Positions 8,804 to 19,103 of a stretch of 64,000 nt of DNA are shown here, piece after piece. The notes beneath the pieces are model-generated. The model was not told where the DNA came from, ran no database searches, and saw nothing but the letters and a program-made list of their open reading frames with translations. Within the stretch, counting starts at the first letter, position 1, and each line of letters opens with the position of its first letter. Source of the stretch: Lactobacillus johnsonii ATCC 33200 (GTDB lineage: Bacteria > Bacillota > Bacilli > Lactobacillales > Lactobacillaceae). Location: positions 93,345 to 157,344 of the forward strand of contig NZ_GG670122.1 of the NCBI RefSeq assembly GCF_000159355.1, given 5' to 3'. The position numbers and the translations under genes are program-made.

Positions 8804-9810
8804 CTGAGAACAGCCCTTTATCAAGGAAAAGAAAAGATTGAATTAACACAAGTACCGAAGCCGAAAGTTGGCCCAAATGATGTGTTAATCAAAAATATTA
8901 ACGCTAGCATTTGTGGCTCTGATATTGCTGTTTATAAGCATGGAACGGGAACCGGACATAAAATTTCAATTGGTGAAAAATTCGGTCACGAAATGGTATC
9001 AGAGGTAGCTGAAGTTGTATTGGAAGTTAAAGATTTTAAGGTAGGACAACGTGTTTATCCTTATCCAGTTTTTGCGGCAAATAGTCCTCAAAAAGCCGGT
9101 ACACTAGGAGGTTTTACTGAGTGCTTATTAATTAAGAATGCTAAGTTAAATCATAATTTGTATTTGGTACCGGAAGAATTTTCAAATGAAGTAGCAGCCT
9201 TAACAGAACCTTTTACTGTGGCTACAAGAGCAGTTAAGCGAGCTCATCCCAAAGCAGGAGAGAATGCCTATGTTTTGGGAGCGAGAACAATTGGCTTAGC
9301 AGCCGCTTTTGCTATTAGACACTTTGGCTGTAAAGTTATGGTTGCTGATCGAAGTGACTATCGCCTTGATTTAGCTAAAAGTTTTGGATGTGGTGTAGTT
9401 AATACATTGAAAGATAATGTTAAACAGACACAACTCGATTGTTTTGGAAAAGGCTATAGTTTGAAGGAAAATCAGCCTAATATTAATATTACGATTGACG
9501 CAATTGGCATTACCGATTTTTTACAAGATTTTCTTGATAGCCAAATAATTGATAGCCGTTTTGTCATGGTAGGTGTTGATAATAATCCGAAGGATATTAA
9601 TCTTTTGGGGATGATCTTTGCTTCACAGTCTTTAATTGGCTCAGGTGGTTATCGACCAAGTGACGTTGCCATTGTTTTTTATATTTTAAAGGAAAATCAA
9701 AAAGATATCTCAAAAATGGTGACTAAGATTTATCCGTGGGAAGAACTAGTTTCTACCATTAAAAATGCTACCGATCCGGAAAAGTAATGAATATTCAAAT
9801 AAAATATTAG
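8804..9810 (+). pseudogene. Zinc-type alcohol dehydrogenase with CTG start and 3' frameshift
   Basis: The coding match begins at CTG 8804 (RTALYQGKEKIELTQVPKP), nine bases after an AAGGAAGG ribosome site; no ATG is available, so a normal start appears mutated. The body shows the catalytic zinc ligands C-G-S-D and G-H-E, and a Rossmann segment (VLGARTIGLAAAFA). The frame stops at 9787 after DPEK, but losing one A from the run near 9779-9783 explains this: restoring it would give DPEKVMNIQIKY and a stop at 9808-9810, the usual family ending. The four-cysteine structural zinc lobe is absent. GTG 8882 is a possible weak restart. Confidence 0.8.
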
Positions 9811-9871
9811 GGTAAGCGAAAAATGATAGTGAGAATAGTAATCTTTAATTAAGTGATATTTTGAATACAAC

Positions 9872-9917
9872 AAAACCGTTGAATCAACTAGTTTTATTAG
9901 TAAGATTCAACGGTTTT
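9872..9917. terminator. Bidirectional terminator between convergent genes
   Basis: AAAACCGTTGAATC pairs perfectly with GATTCAACGGTTTT around an 18-base loop. Confidence 0.85.
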
Positions 9918-9937
9918 ATTGGTTATAAATATGGAAT

Positions 9938-10588
9938 TTAAACTGACATTTTATTGTAGGAAGTAATCTTCATATCTTTGTCGGTCATATTCATAATTGT
10001 AATTGATGCATTTCTTGGACCATGAGCTAAATTATATTCTCCAGGAGCAAAACGAGAAACAATACTTCTGATTGTAAAGCCATGGGTAACAAGAAGAATA
10101 TTTTCAGCTCCATCTAATTGGCTGATTAAGTCAAAGCCTTTATCAACGCGATTCCAGTATTCTTCCGCATTTTCAGCTTCGTGATATGGATCTGCTTCTT
10201 TCATGTAGTCTTTAATGGTGTTGATATCTACTTCTTTAAGTAGTTTATCTCGTCTTGGATAACCGTGAGGTCCACCGATCATACGCCATGCTTCGTCTGA
10301 ATTCATCCCTTCAAAGAAGCCATAGAATTGTTCTCTAAAAAAAGGTGTTGCAATGTGTTGCAACTCATCTCGGTTACAGTTTTCATTAATAATATAATCG
10401 CAAGTATCACTAGCCCTTTTTAAGTCGCTTGAGATAGCAATATCAAAAGGAACTTCACTCAAGGCTTTACCTGCATCCTTTGCACCTTGGATTCCTTCAT
10501 CAGTTAGGGGTGTGTCACACCAACCCTGCATTTTATCGTAGCGGTTAATATAAGTTTGACCATGACGAACAATATAAATTCTCTTCAT
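9938..10588 (-). CDS. Histidine phosphatase family protein (phosphoglycerate mutase-like)
   Basis: The 216-residue cytosolic protein starts with the phosphohistidine motif RHGQT (residues 8-12) and has the second Arg in SSDLKRASDT and the second His in VTHGFTIRS. This is the branch-1 histidine phosphatase fold, used by cofactor-dependent phosphoglycerate mutases and by many small-molecule phosphatases. The length and the motif spacing fit a broad-specificity phosphatase better than glycolytic GpmA (about 230-250 residues). The substrate is unknown. Confidence 0.9.
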   Translation of the reverse strand: MKRIYIVRHGQTYINRYDKMQGWCDTPLTDEGIQGAKDAGKALSEVPFDIAISSDLKRASDTCDYIINENCNRDELQHIATPFFREQFYGFFEGMNSDEAWRMIGGPHGYPRRDKLLKEVDINTIKDYMKEADPYHEAENAEEYWNRVDKGFDLISQLDGAENILLVTHGFTIRSIVSRFAPGEYNLAHGPRNASITIMNMTDKDMKITSYNKMSV

Positions 10589-10630
10589 TTATAAACTCCT
10601 TGAATAACACTAATTTACATTATAACAAAT

Positions 10631-10846
10631 CTAAAAAATCAAAATTTTAAACGGTGTATATAAAAATAAAATCAGTAAAATGCCTACTATAACTAATAAA
10701 ATTGTGTTTCTTTTAGTTAATTTCTGATGTGTTTCTTCATCAATTTTATTATTTCTAAAATTACGACTTACATTAACTTGACGAACTATTAAAATCGCAA
10801 TTAGCAATAAATAAATACTTAATCCAATAAACTCAAATATTTTCAT
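10631..10846 (-). CDS. Small membrane protein, unknown
   Basis: The 71-residue protein has two hydrophobic segments (about residues 3-23 and 47-68) separated by a charged loop (NFRNNKIDEETHQKLTKRN). I recognise no family. It lies 42 bases upstream of the phosphatase gene on the same strand and may be co-transcribed with it. Confidence 0.6.
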   Translation of the reverse strand: MKIFEFIGLSIYLLLIAILIVRQVNVSRNFRNNKIDEETHQKLTKRNTILLVIVGILLILFLYTPFKILIF

Positions 10847-10949
10847 TGTGTTTTGTGTCTTTCATTTGTAGCATAGAAGTATTGTATCAAAAATTTTGAA
10901 TATTCGGCCTAAGTATATTAACTTAATAGGTGAAAGAAGAGAGGTTTTT

Positions 10950-11309
10950 ATGAGAGTTACAAAATTAGTAATTGGAATTTTAATGATTGTCTATTCAGTT
11001 TGGCTATTTATTCAGGGACTACTAGGTGGATTCTTGGGGATAATTGCTGAGAAAAACATGGTAGCAGGAATTATTGGAGTTCTCCTTTGCGGTCTGTTTA
11101 TGGCCAGCGGTATTGTTTATGTTTCAACTGAAAATAGTGATGGGCTAGGCGGTGATATTGCTGGCTTAGCGATGATGATTGTTGCTGGAATTCTAGGAAT
11201 TATTGGCGGCTTTTATGCTGGTTTAATTTGGACTGGAATTTTAGCATTAGTAATTGGAATTGGATTCTTTGTTTGGCATTTAAAACAAGATAAGAAAAGA
11301 TCGGATTAG
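10950..11309 (+). CDS. Small multi-pass membrane protein, unknown
   Basis: Starting at ATG 10950, which has the ribosome site GAAAGAAGAGAGG, the protein has 119 residues and four hydrophobic, glycine-rich segments with few charges until the KQDKKRSD tail. An earlier TTG in frame lacks a ribosome site. No family is recognised; lactobacilli carry many such proteins of unknown function. Confidence 0.65.
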   Translation: MRVTKLVIGILMIVYSVWLFIQGLLGGFLGIIAEKNMVAGIIGVLLCGLFMASGIVYVSTENSDGLGGDIAGLAMMIVAGILGIIGGFYAGLIWTGILALVIGIGFFVWHLKQDKKRSD

Positions 11310-11343
11310 CTTAAATAGTTAATCCGATTTTTTAGGTCGAAAT
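11301..11343 (+). terminator. Terminator overlapping the end of the small membrane protein gene
   Basis: TCGGATTA within the last codons pairs with TAATCCGA, followed by TTTTTT. Confidence 0.8.
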
Positions 11344-11419
11344 ATTTCATCTATGGGAATTAAGTTTGTACAATTGAGTTGATAAGACCTATTATTTTGT
11401 GATGGAAAGAAGAATTATT

Positions 11420-12184
11420 ATGAAATTTATGTCTTGGAATGTAAATGGTTTACGGGCTACTTTACGTCATGGCTTTGTTAACACTTTTACTGATTTAGAT
11501 GCAGATATTTTTGGAATACAAGATACTCGTGTTGAGCCAAATGAAGTAAAAATTGATTTACCAGGATATTATCAATATTAGAATTATGCTGAAAGAAAGG
11601 GCTATGCCGATACTGCAGTATTTACAAAAGAAAAACCAATTACTGTGGCTAATGGCTTCGATGTTCCAGAAGTTGATGGTGAAGGAAGAAGCATTACTTT
11701 AGAGTTTTCAAACTTTTACTTTATTAATGTTCAAGTACCATTTTTAGGAGAAAAGCTTCAAAGATTAGACTTCAGAGAATTATGGGCACAAACTTTTAGA
11801 AATTACGTTACTAAATTAATGCAATACAAGCCAGTAATTATTGGTGGAGATATGAGTGTCGCTCATGAGAGAATCGATTTAGCTGAACCAGATGATAACC
11901 ACCACCGTCCAGGATTTACTGGTATTGAAAGAAAAGAAGTTTTTGAATTGTTAAATGCTGGTTTTATTGATACTTTCCGTTACTTCCACCCAGATGAAGC
12001 TAAGTATACTTATTGGAGCTATCGTGATAAGGAAGCTCGGGCAGAAAATCTTGGCTGGAGACTCGATTACTTCCTAGTATCGAATAATTTGGAAGATAAA
12101 TTAACTAATGCTAAGATTTTAAGTAACATTATGGGATCAGATCACTGTCCAATTGAATTGGATGTAGACATTACTACTAGATAA
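11420..12184 (+). pseudogene. ExoIII/AP-endonuclease-like gene with in-frame stop and altered active site
   Basis: ATG 11420 follows GGAAAGAAG. The frame reads FMSWNVNGLRATLRHGF... up to YYQY, then TAG (11579-11581), then continues NYAERKGYADTAVF to 12184. Related ExoIII proteins have Trp at this place, so TGG changed to TAG. The restored protein would have 254 residues, the family's length. Even apart from the stop it is unusual: the catalytic Glu is Asp (QDTR for QETK), the Tyr-x-Pro-Asn segment is replaced by VQVPFL, and GDLNVAH is GDMSVAH. The final SDH motif and WRLDYF remain. It is probably not an active AP endonuclease; another copy would serve DNA repair. Confidence 0.85.
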
Positions 12185-12196
12185 ACATAGAAAAAC

Positions 12197-12238
12197 AAAA
12201 AATGTACTCAAGAAAATAGAAGCTTGAGTACATTTTTT
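12197..12238. terminator. Bidirectional terminator
   Basis: AAAAAATGTACTCAAG pairs perfectly with CTTGAGTACATTTTTT around a ten-base loop, between convergent genes. Confidence 0.92.
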
Positions 12239-12257
12239 GTTTATAGAGGGATTAAAG

Positions 12258-14324
12258 TTATTTAGTAGTTACGGAGTAGACATCATTATGTGCCTCGACT
12301 AATTGTCCACTTGTAACGATATCTTCGATTTGTTCAACTCTTTCACTACTATTAGTAATAAGAGTCATAACTGTTGGATCTTTTTTAGCAGTTTCAATTT
12401 GTTTTAGATCCATTTCAATTAACTGCGTCTCTGGAGTTACTTGATCGCCTTCGTTTACCTTTAAGGTAAATGGCTTACCTTCTAGTTCAACAGTATTTAT
12501 TCCAAGATGAAGCATAACTTCTAAACCAGATTCGGTTTTAAGACCTACAGCATGTTTTGTTTTAAAGATTGATACGACTGTAGCGGTAACCGGACTATAA
12601 ATTTTTCCATTTTCTGGTTTAATTGCAAATCCTTCACCCATCATCTTTTGTGAAAATACTTCGTCATTAACTTGAGATATATCTTCAAAAGTTCCCTTGA
12701 CAGGTGCCTTGAAAATAACCTCTTCCGACTTATGCACAGAATTTGATTGAGAATTAGGAACTTTATTCACTTGTGGATTATTCACGGGCTGCATATCTGG
12801 ATGGGCGATAATGTCATTAATTTCTTGACTATATAGATCGGCTTTTCCACCAAAAATAGCTTGAACACCACCGGCAACTTTTAATACTCCAGGAGCGCCC
12901 AACATTTTAAATACATCATCATTAACTAAACTATTATCCTTTAAAGAAACTCTCAATCTGGTTGCACAAGCTGAGACAGTTTCAATATTTTCTAAACCGC
13001 CAAGAGCAGTGATAATCTCACAAGATTCGTTGTATAGTTTGTCGTCAGTCTTGGGGCTGTTTGACATAATTTTTTCAGCATCTTGATTTTCTTCTACAAC
13101 CATCCCTGGAATACCAACATGGAATTTTTTAATACAAAAAGTAAAAATAAAGAAGTAAAGGAAGAACCAGATAACTCCCATAATTAAGACATTTGGCCAA
13201 TTAGTTTTATCTTTTCCTTGTAAGACACCAAAGAGAAGATAATCAATTAAACCGCCAGAGAATGAATTCCCGATTCTAATATTCATAATATCAGCAACAT
13301 AAAATGAACATCCATCAAGAAAAGCATGAATAACATATAACCAAGGCGCTACGAATAAGAAAGTATATTCAATTGGTTCAGTAATACCAGTTAAAAATGA
13401 GGTTAAACCACCTGAAAGATATAGACCACCGTTAGTCCTCCGGTTTCTCTTAGGTAAGCAAAGGTACATTGCTAAAGCAGCGCCTGGAAGACCGAACATC
13501 ATAGTTGCAAAGCGCCCAGCAAAAAATCTAGTACCGTAAGTAAACAAACCATGGTGATTAGGATCAGCTAATTGAGCAAAGAAAATATTTTGAGCCCCAA
13601 CAACAGTTTTACCAGCTACATCTGCAGTGCCACCTAGGGCTGTGTACCAAAACATTGGATAAATTGTGTGATGTAGACCAACTGCTCCAGTTAAGCGAAG
13701 CAAGAAGCCATATAGAAAACTTCCCAAACTTCCCATTTTAGCTATTGCGTAGCCAGCACTGGTTAAACCGCTTTGAATTGGAGGCCAAATAATGAAGAAG
13801 ATGGCGCCAATGACAATCGCAGCTAAAGACGAAATAATAGGAATAAATCTTGAACCACCAAAAAAGCCTAAAAATTGTGGTAATTCTACCTTACGATAGT
13901 GATTATGAAGGTAGGCAACAACTGATCCAATAACAATTGCCCCTAATACTCCTGTATCAATAGTGTTTTTAGGTGAAAATAGTTGGAGCAGTCCTGAGAT
14001 TGTAGCTGTATATACTAGATAGGCAACGCCACCTGCTAAGCCAGCAGTTCCCTTATCCCCTTTTGCTAAACCAACTGCTAAACCAATTGAGAAAATAAGA
14101 GCTAAGTTATTAAAAACAGCACTTCCTGCAAAATTCATTATCTTTAGAATTGTTTGAAGCCATTCTTGATTAAGCCAAGGATAAGAGGTAACGGCAGCTT
14201 TATTGGTTAAAGCTCCGCCTAGCCCTAGGAGTAAGCCGGCTACAGGTAAAATAGCTATTGGAAGCATAAAGGCTTGCCCTAGTTGTGAGAAGGCTTGGCC
14301 AATATGAGAAAATTTCTTAGACAT
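12258..14324 (-). CDS. PTS transporter EIICBA, glucose/N-acetylglucosamine family
   Basis: The 688-residue protein has three PTS domains in order: EIIC membrane domain (about 1-400), EIIB with the phosphorylated Cys in VSACATRLRV (about residue 453), and EIIA with the phospho-His in VMLHLGINTV (His606). It imports and phosphorylates a hexose or amino sugar at the membrane using phosphate from HPr. Its gene lies 27 bases after nanE, so the substrate is probably an amino sugar such as N-acetylmannosamine, by inference from context. A cre site and an RpiR regulator gene lie upstream. Confidence 0.93.
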   Translation of the reverse strand: MSKKFSHIGQAFSQLGQAFMLPIAILPVAGLLLGLGGALTNKAAVTSYPWLNQEWLQTILKIMNFAGSAVFNNLALIFSIGLAVGLAKGDKGTAGLAGGVAYLVYTATISGLLQLFSPKNTIDTGVLGAIVIGSVVAYLHNHYRKVELPQFLGFFGGSRFIPIISSLAAIVIGAIFFIIWPPIQSGLTSAGYAIAKMGSLGSFLYGFLLRLTGAVGLHHTIYPMFWYTALGGTADVAGKTVVGAQNIFFAQLADPNHHGLFTYGTRFFAGRFATMMFGLPGAALAMYLCLPKRNRRTNGGLYLSGGLTSFLTGITEPIEYTFLFVAPWLYVIHAFLDGCSFYVADIMNIRIGNSFSGGLIDYLLFGVLQGKDKTNWPNVLIMGVIWFFLYFFIFTFCIKKFHVGIPGMVVEENQDAEKIMSNSPKTDDKLYNESCEIITALGGLENIETVSACATRLRVSLKDNSLVNDDVFKMLGAPGVLKVAGGVQAIFGGKADLYSQEINDIIAHPDMQPVNNPQVNKVPNSQSNSVHKSEEVIFKAPVKGTFEDISQVNDEVFSQKMMGEGFAIKPENGKIYSPVTATVVSIFKTKHAVGLKTESGLEVMLHLGINTVELEGKPFTLKVNEGDQVTPETQLIEMDLKQIETAKKDPTVMTLITNSSERVEQIEDIVTSGQLVEAHNDVYSVTTK

Positions 14325-14351
14325 GATTACGCCTCATTTCGTTACGCTCGG

Positions 14352-15044
14352 TTAATTTTCGAAAACTGAAGTAAAAGTTTTAGCAATTTGTAATGGGCGA
14401 GTGATTGCGCCTCCGACTACAATTCCTGCTGGGTTGATGTCAATAACTTGCTTTAATTGTTCTGGAGTATGGATTTTCCCTTCGGCAATTACTGGAAGAC
14501 CTGCATCAACTAGAGCTTTAATTAAATCAAAGTCTGGGTGATCAGTTTTAGGACTTTCTTCAGTGTAGCCAGAAAGAGTAGTACCAACAAAATCAACGCC
14601 TGCCTCATAAGCATTTTTTGCTTCCTCAAAATTTGAAGTGTCAGCCATTAAAAGTTGATTTGGATACTTAGTTTTTATTTCTTTAATGAATTCATTTACT
14701 GTCTTACCATCATGTCTTGGACGCAAAGTTGCATCAATTGCAATTACTTCTACGCCAGTTTCAACTAATTCATCTACTTCTTTCATAGTTGGAGTAATAT
14801 AGGGCTTTTCTGGTGGATAGTCCCGTTTGATAATTCCAATCATTGGAAGATCAACAATTTTTTTAATTTGTTTAATGTCTCTAACGGAATTTGCTCTTAA
14901 GCCTGTTGCGCCTGCTTCTTGGGCCGCTTTAGCCATTAGGGGCATAATTCCGCCTTCTTCTGTATAGAGTGGTTCGCCTGGCAAAGCTTGACATGAAATA
15001 ATTAAGCCACCATGGATCTTGTTAATAAATTCTTCTTTGTTCAT
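14352..15044 (-). CDS. nanE: N-acetylmannosamine-6-phosphate 2-epimerase
   Basis: The 230-residue TIM-barrel protein carries NanE landmarks: [14 protein letters not shown] at the N-terminus, [18 protein letters not shown] and the C-terminal phosphate-binding VVGGAITRP. It converts ManNAc-6-phosphate to GlcNAc-6-phosphate, feeding the nagA/nagB route. Genes for sialic-acid uptake and aldolase are absent here, so the locus appears to use free ManNAc brought in by the downstream PTS. It is first in the operon and divergent from the RpiR gene. Confidence 0.95.
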
Positions 15045-15055
15045 TTGTAAATATA

Positions 15056-15079
15056 CTCCAAATAAATATCATTTTGGAG
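15056..15079 (-). promoter_or_regulatory. Inverted repeat in the nanE leader
   Basis: CTCCAAA (15056-15062) and TTTGGAG (15073-15079) form an inverted repeat covering the nanE ribosome site on the minus strand. It may be an operator of the RpiR regulator or a structure hiding the ribosome site. Confidence 0.4.
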
Positions 15080-15118
15080 TTTTCCTCCTAAATAAATAAT
15101 ATAATGAATTTTGTTTTT

Positions 15119-15133
15119 ATGCAAGCGTTTTCT
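15119..15133 (+). promoter_or_regulatory. cre site (CcpA operator) between nanE and rpiR
   Basis: ATGCAAGCGTTTTCT matches the catabolite-responsive element consensus WTGNAANCGNWNNCW at every defined position. Its place in the divergent promoter region predicts glucose repression of the nanE-PTS operon. Confidence 0.75.
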
Positions 15134-15172
15134 TATAAAAGCATGATATAGTTGTAATCAGGATGTGAGACA

Positions 15173-15991
15173 ATGGAATTTATACAGCGATACAATCAAA
15201 ATAAAGACAAGCTAACTAAGTCAGAAAATAAATTGGCTAACTATATTGCGACTCATACTGAACATGTGATTTATGACACGATTAAGTCGCTAGGGACTGC
15301 AACTAATACTGGAGATGCCACAATTGTTAGACTTTGTAAAAAATTAGGCTATTCAGGTTTCTCGGATCTAAAAATAGCTTTAGCACAAGATTCAATGATG
15401 ACTACCTCAAAAAGTCATGAAGAAGCTCAAACATCTTCAGAGTTAAGTAGTAAAGTTTTAATTTCTTCAATTGAAAAAACAGAAGAATTGATCAATCCTT
15501 CTGTTTTAAAACAAGCAGTTAGTTTATTAGCTAAAGCGCGCCGAATTCATATTTTTGGTTTAGGACACTCAGGTGAATCAGCTAGAGACTATGAAAGAAC
15601 CTGGCTTAGAATTGGTTTGATTGCCAATGCGGAGTCTGATCCGCATATTCAAGTTCAAGTTGCGACCTTATTAAGTAAAGATGACCTAGTAGTTGGCTTA
15701 TCACTCTCTGGTCATACTAAAGACACTTATGATTCACTCAAAGTTGCTAAAGAATACGGCGCTAAAATTATTGCTATTACTAACGATCTTACGTCACCAA
15801 TTGCTCAATTAGGGGATGTAAGTTTGCAGACGTCCGTTAGTGAATTTATGAATATTGGTACCGTAGCTGGTCAGGTATCACAATTATATTTATGCGATGT
15901 TTTAGCGCGAGAATATGAAAAGCTTAATAAAGTTGATGTAGATAAAATTAAGGAGCAGGCACTTGCAGCAGTTATGAAAAAATCTATTTAG
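15173..15991 (+). CDS. MurR/RpiR family regulator with SIS domain
   Basis: The 272-residue protein has an N-terminal helix-turn-helix of the RpiR type (TGDATIVRLCKKLGYSGFSDLK, split across residues 45-68) and a C-terminal SIS domain (about 110-250) with IFGLGHSGESA and LSLSGHTKDT sugar-phosphate-binding loops. It is divergent from nanE and the EIICBA gene and presumably controls them in response to an amino-sugar phosphate. Confidence 0.93.
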   Translation: MEFIQRYNQNKDKLTKSENKLANYIATHTEHVIYDTIKSLGTATNTGDATIVRLCKKLGYSGFSDLKIALAQDSMMTTSKSHEEAQTSSELSSKVLISSIEKTEELINPSVLKQAVSLLAKARRIHIFGLGHSGESARDYERTWLRIGLIANAESDPHIQVQVATLLSKDDLVVGLSLSGHTKDTYDSLKVAKEYGAKIIAITNDLTSPIAQLGDVSLQTSVSEFMNIGTVAGQVSQLYLCDVLAREYEKLNKVDVDKIKEQALAAVMKKSI

Positions 15992-16021
15992 CATAAAAAG
16001 TTAAATTCTGACAATAAAAAT

Positions 16022-16059
16022 AGCCAAACTACTCAAGATAGAGTAATTTGGCTGTTTTT
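16022..16059 (+). terminator. Terminator of the RpiR gene
   Basis: AGCCAAACTACTC pairs with GAGTAATTTGGCT (one mismatch), followed by GTTTTT. Confidence 0.85.
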
Positions 16060-16087
16060 ATATTTAAAATGTGTTAGTTATTTAATT

Positions 16088-16120
16088 ACAGAAAAGTAGA
16101 AAGCATAAAGTTAATTGTGC
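16088..16120 (-). terminator. Probable terminator of the P-type ATPase gene
   Basis: AAGCATAAAG and CTTTATGCTT form a perfect 10-bp stem; on the minus strand it is followed by a T-rich stretch. It lies 100 bases past the ATPase stop. Confidence 0.5.
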
Positions 16121-16221
16121 CTTTATGCTTATGTAAGTGTTAAATTTATATTTTTATTATACAGGGTATTTAATATTAAGTTTAAAAATATGCTTGCTAA
16201 AATTCTATTAATATAATGTTG

Positions 16222-18906
16222 TTAATCGGTGACTGATTCTAGTGCTCGGCTTTGTTGACGAGCTTTAACAGATCGCTTGATTAGCTTCATTAATTCAACT
16301 TGTAAGATTGAGAATAGAGAAAGAATGATGACTACTAGCCATTGTCTTGATGTCAGGTTAGTCAAATGAAAGAGAGATTGTAAGTTAGGAGTAAATAGAA
16401 TAACTCCCATCAAAATTGCTGAAACGATAAAGGATACGATTAACCAAATATTAACTTTATTTCCTCTAATCCAAATCGGATCAGTATTAGAATGTTGATT
16501 AAATGCGCGGAGCATTTGAGATAAAGCTAGAACACAAAAGGCCATTGTTTGACCAGCAATCGGATTATCAAAAGTGTCTCCAATCCAATAAGCTAATAGT
16601 GTCATTAAGGCAACAAAGATTCCTTGGCTGATAACACGCCAGACTAGATCTCTTTCAAATAAGGTTCCAGTCTTCACTGGTTTATGCTTCATAATATTTT
16701 TACTTGCGGGGTCTACTCCTAAAGCTAGAGCCGGTAAGCTGGCGGTAGCTAAATTGACCCAAAGAATATGAACAGCAAGTAGTGGTGCGTCCCAATTAAA
16801 GAGGGTAGCAATAAATAAAGTAGTAATTTCTGCAATATTACCGACTAGTAAAAATTGAATTACTTTCTGAATATTGCGGTAAACCTTTCGTCCCTCTTTA
16901 ATGGCGGCAGTAATAGTTGTAAAACTATCGTTAAGTAAAATCATGTCTGAGACATCTTTAGCAACGTCAGTACCACTAATTCCCATCGCGACTCCGATAT
17001 TAGCTGCTTTTAAAGCGGGAGAGTCATTAACTCCGTCACCTGTCATAGCTACCACTTCTTCATTTCGCTTTAGGCTTTGAATAATTCTTAACTTATCATT
17101 AGGTGAAACACGAGCAAAAACTGTGGTTGACTTAACTGCTTGATCTAATTCGCTATCTGTCATCTCGTTTAATTCAGTACCAGAAATAACAGTATTTCCA
17201 TTAGCATAAATGCCTAAATTTTTAGCAATAGCAACCGCAGTATTTTTATGGTCACCAGTAATCATAATAGTTTTAATGCCTGCTTCGCGAGCCATTTTGA
17301 TTGATGCTTTAACTTCATCTCTAGCTGGGTCAATCATCCCAACAGCTCCTAAGAAAACTAAATGTTGTTCAATGTTTTCATTTTCTTGCGGTAAATTCAA
17401 AATGGTTCGGCTGGCAAAACCTAAAACTCTCAGGGCTTGGTCAGACATCTTATGTGATAAGGCTAAAATGTTTTCTTTATCGGTCTTAGTTAATTTCTGC
17501 ACTCCATTGCTTGTAGCAATGGAGTCACAGAGTGGTAGTAGTTCGTCCAGTGCTCCTTTAATGTAGGCAACATATTCATTGTTTATTTCATGAATTGTAG
17601 ACATACGTTTTCTAATTGAGTCAAAAGGATACTCGCCAAGTCTTGGATATTCTTTTCTTAAGCTGGAGACAGAGTATCCAAAATCTTGTGCTAGTGGAAT
17701 TAAGGCCCCTTCTGTAGGGTCACCAATAATTTCTTCTGGACTAGCAGGACTAAGAGAAGCATCATTACAAAGACTAGCAGCATACATTAAGTCTTTATAA
17801 GCATTATTGTTTTTAACTGCTTTTTGAGCTTTTAAGATCTTTTTGTTAAGAAAATCATCTCCGTTAGCTAAATGAGTTACTGTCATTTTGTTTAACGTTA
17901 GAGTTCCTGTTTTGTCAGAACAAATAACTGTTGCGTTTCCAAGTGTTTCAACTGCGGGTAGATTTTTGATTAAGGCATGTTCCTTAGCCATTCGCTGTAC
18001 TCCAAGTGCCATAATGATGGTTGCAGTTGCTGGAAGTCCTTCTGGAATGATTGAAATAGCTAAAGAAATTGCTACTAAAAATTGTGGTAGAAGAGGACGT
18101 CCATAAAAAGCACCGATGGCAAAAATTAAAACACAAATGATTAAACCAATAATTGTTAAAATTTTGCCCACAGCGTTAAGTTTCCGCTTCAGTGGAGTAT
18201 CACTAGTATCATCGTCTTCTAGCATTCCAGCAATTTGACCAATTTCTGTATTCATCCCAGTTTTAGTTACAATTCCACTTCCTCGACCATAAGTAACAAT
18301 TGAAGAAGTGTAGGCCATATTTTTTCTATCGCCTAAGGGACAATCAGGAGAAAGAACAGCAGCTGCATTCTTTTCACTGGCAATTGACTCCCCGGTTAAA
18401 GAAGCTTCAGTAATTTTCAAGTTATTGGATTGAGTTAGGCGTAGATCCGCCGGCACCATATCACCGTTGGTTAAAATAACTAGGTCGCCGACTACTAATT
18501 CACTAGCTGAAACAATTTCTTCAGATCCATTTCTAATTACTGTTGCAGTTGGAGCACTCATTGTTTTTAGAGCGGCAAGAGAAGCTTGGGCTTTCTTTTC
18601 TTGGATAATACCAATAATAGAGTTGATTATCACAATGAAGAAAATTACACCAGCTTCTACCCATTCATTTAAAAGAGCAGAAAAAGTAGCTGCCCCTAAT
18701 AAAATTAAAATCATTGGATCAAAGATTTGCTCTTTGAGCATATTTAAAATTGACTTAGGAGACTTTTTATTTAGAACATTATGCCCATATTTTTTTAAAC
18801 GCCTGTCAACTTCTGGCTCGCTTAAACCAGCTGAGCTTGTTTCTAGATTTGAAAATAATTCGTCTTTTGTTTGAGAATACGCGGGAGGTTGTTTCTGACT
18901 ATCCAT
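16222..18906 (-). CDS. P-type cation ATPase, Ca2+ (type IIA) class
   Basis: The 894-residue protein has the full P-ATPase plan: N-terminal cation ATPase domain, actuator motif LTGES, membrane helix 4 with PEGLP, phosphorylation motif [12 protein letters not shown], nucleotide-binding domain with KGALDE, hinge [14 protein letters not shown], and six C-terminal membrane segments. PEGLP and the overall length fit calcium pumps (SERCA/PMCA-like), though some relatives move Mn2+ or Na+. It expels cations using ATP. It is a single-gene unit. Confidence 0.93.
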   Translation of the reverse strand: MDSQKQPPAYSQTKDELFSNLETSSAGLSEPEVDRRLKKYGHNVLNKKSPKSILNMLKEQIFDPMILILLGAATFSALLNEWVEAGVIFFIVIINSIIGIIQEKKAQASLAALKTMSAPTATVIRNGSEEIVSASELVVGDLVILTNGDMVPADLRLTQSNNLKITEASLTGESIASEKNAAAVLSPDCPLGDRKNMAYTSSIVTYGRGSGIVTKTGMNTEIGQIAGMLEDDDTSDTPLKRKLNAVGKILTIIGLIICVLIFAIGAFYGRPLLPQFLVAISLAISIIPEGLPATATIIMALGVQRMAKEHALIKNLPAVETLGNATVICSDKTGTLTLNKMTVTHLANGDDFLNKKILKAQKAVKNNNAYKDLMYAASLCNDASLSPASPEEIIGDPTEGALIPLAQDFGYSVSSLRKEYPRLGEYPFDSIRKRMSTIHEINNEYVAYIKGALDELLPLCDSIATSNGVQKLTKTDKENILALSHKMSDQALRVLGFASRTILNLPQENENIEQHLVFLGAVGMIDPARDEVKASIKMAREAGIKTIMITGDHKNTAVAIAKNLGIYANGNTVISGTELNEMTDSELDQAVKSTTVFARVSPNDKLRIIQSLKRNEEVVAMTGDGVNDSPALKAANIGVAMGISGTDVAKDVSDMILLNDSFTTITAAIKEGRKVYRNIQKVIQFLLVGNIAEITTLFIATLFNWDAPLLAVHILWVNLATASLPALALGVDPASKNIMKHKPVKTGTLFERDLVWRVISQGIFVALMTLLAYWIGDTFDNPIAGQTMAFCVLALSQMLRAFNQHSNTDPIWIRGNKVNIWLIVSFIVSAILMGVILFTPNLQSLFHLTNLTSRQWLVVIILSLFSILQVELMKLIKRSVKARQQSRALESVTD

Positions 18907-19103
18907 AAAGGATATACCATTCCTTTCTTATGTTAAAAATATACAATTTCAATTTGTATAGCTTTAATAAATTCTTATATTTATAGATTTAAAGCTGATT
19001 ATGTTCATAAAATATAGTATAAAATAATTGGCGATTTAAGTATAAAAATATGCTTATACTAATATAATTTTGCTATAGTTAAGAGAGAAATGAGGGAAGG
19101 AAC

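Noticed and set aside
17210..18874. Several plus-strand frames inside the P-type ATPase gene
   Set aside because: Antisense shadows in a conserved coding region; none has a ribosome site.
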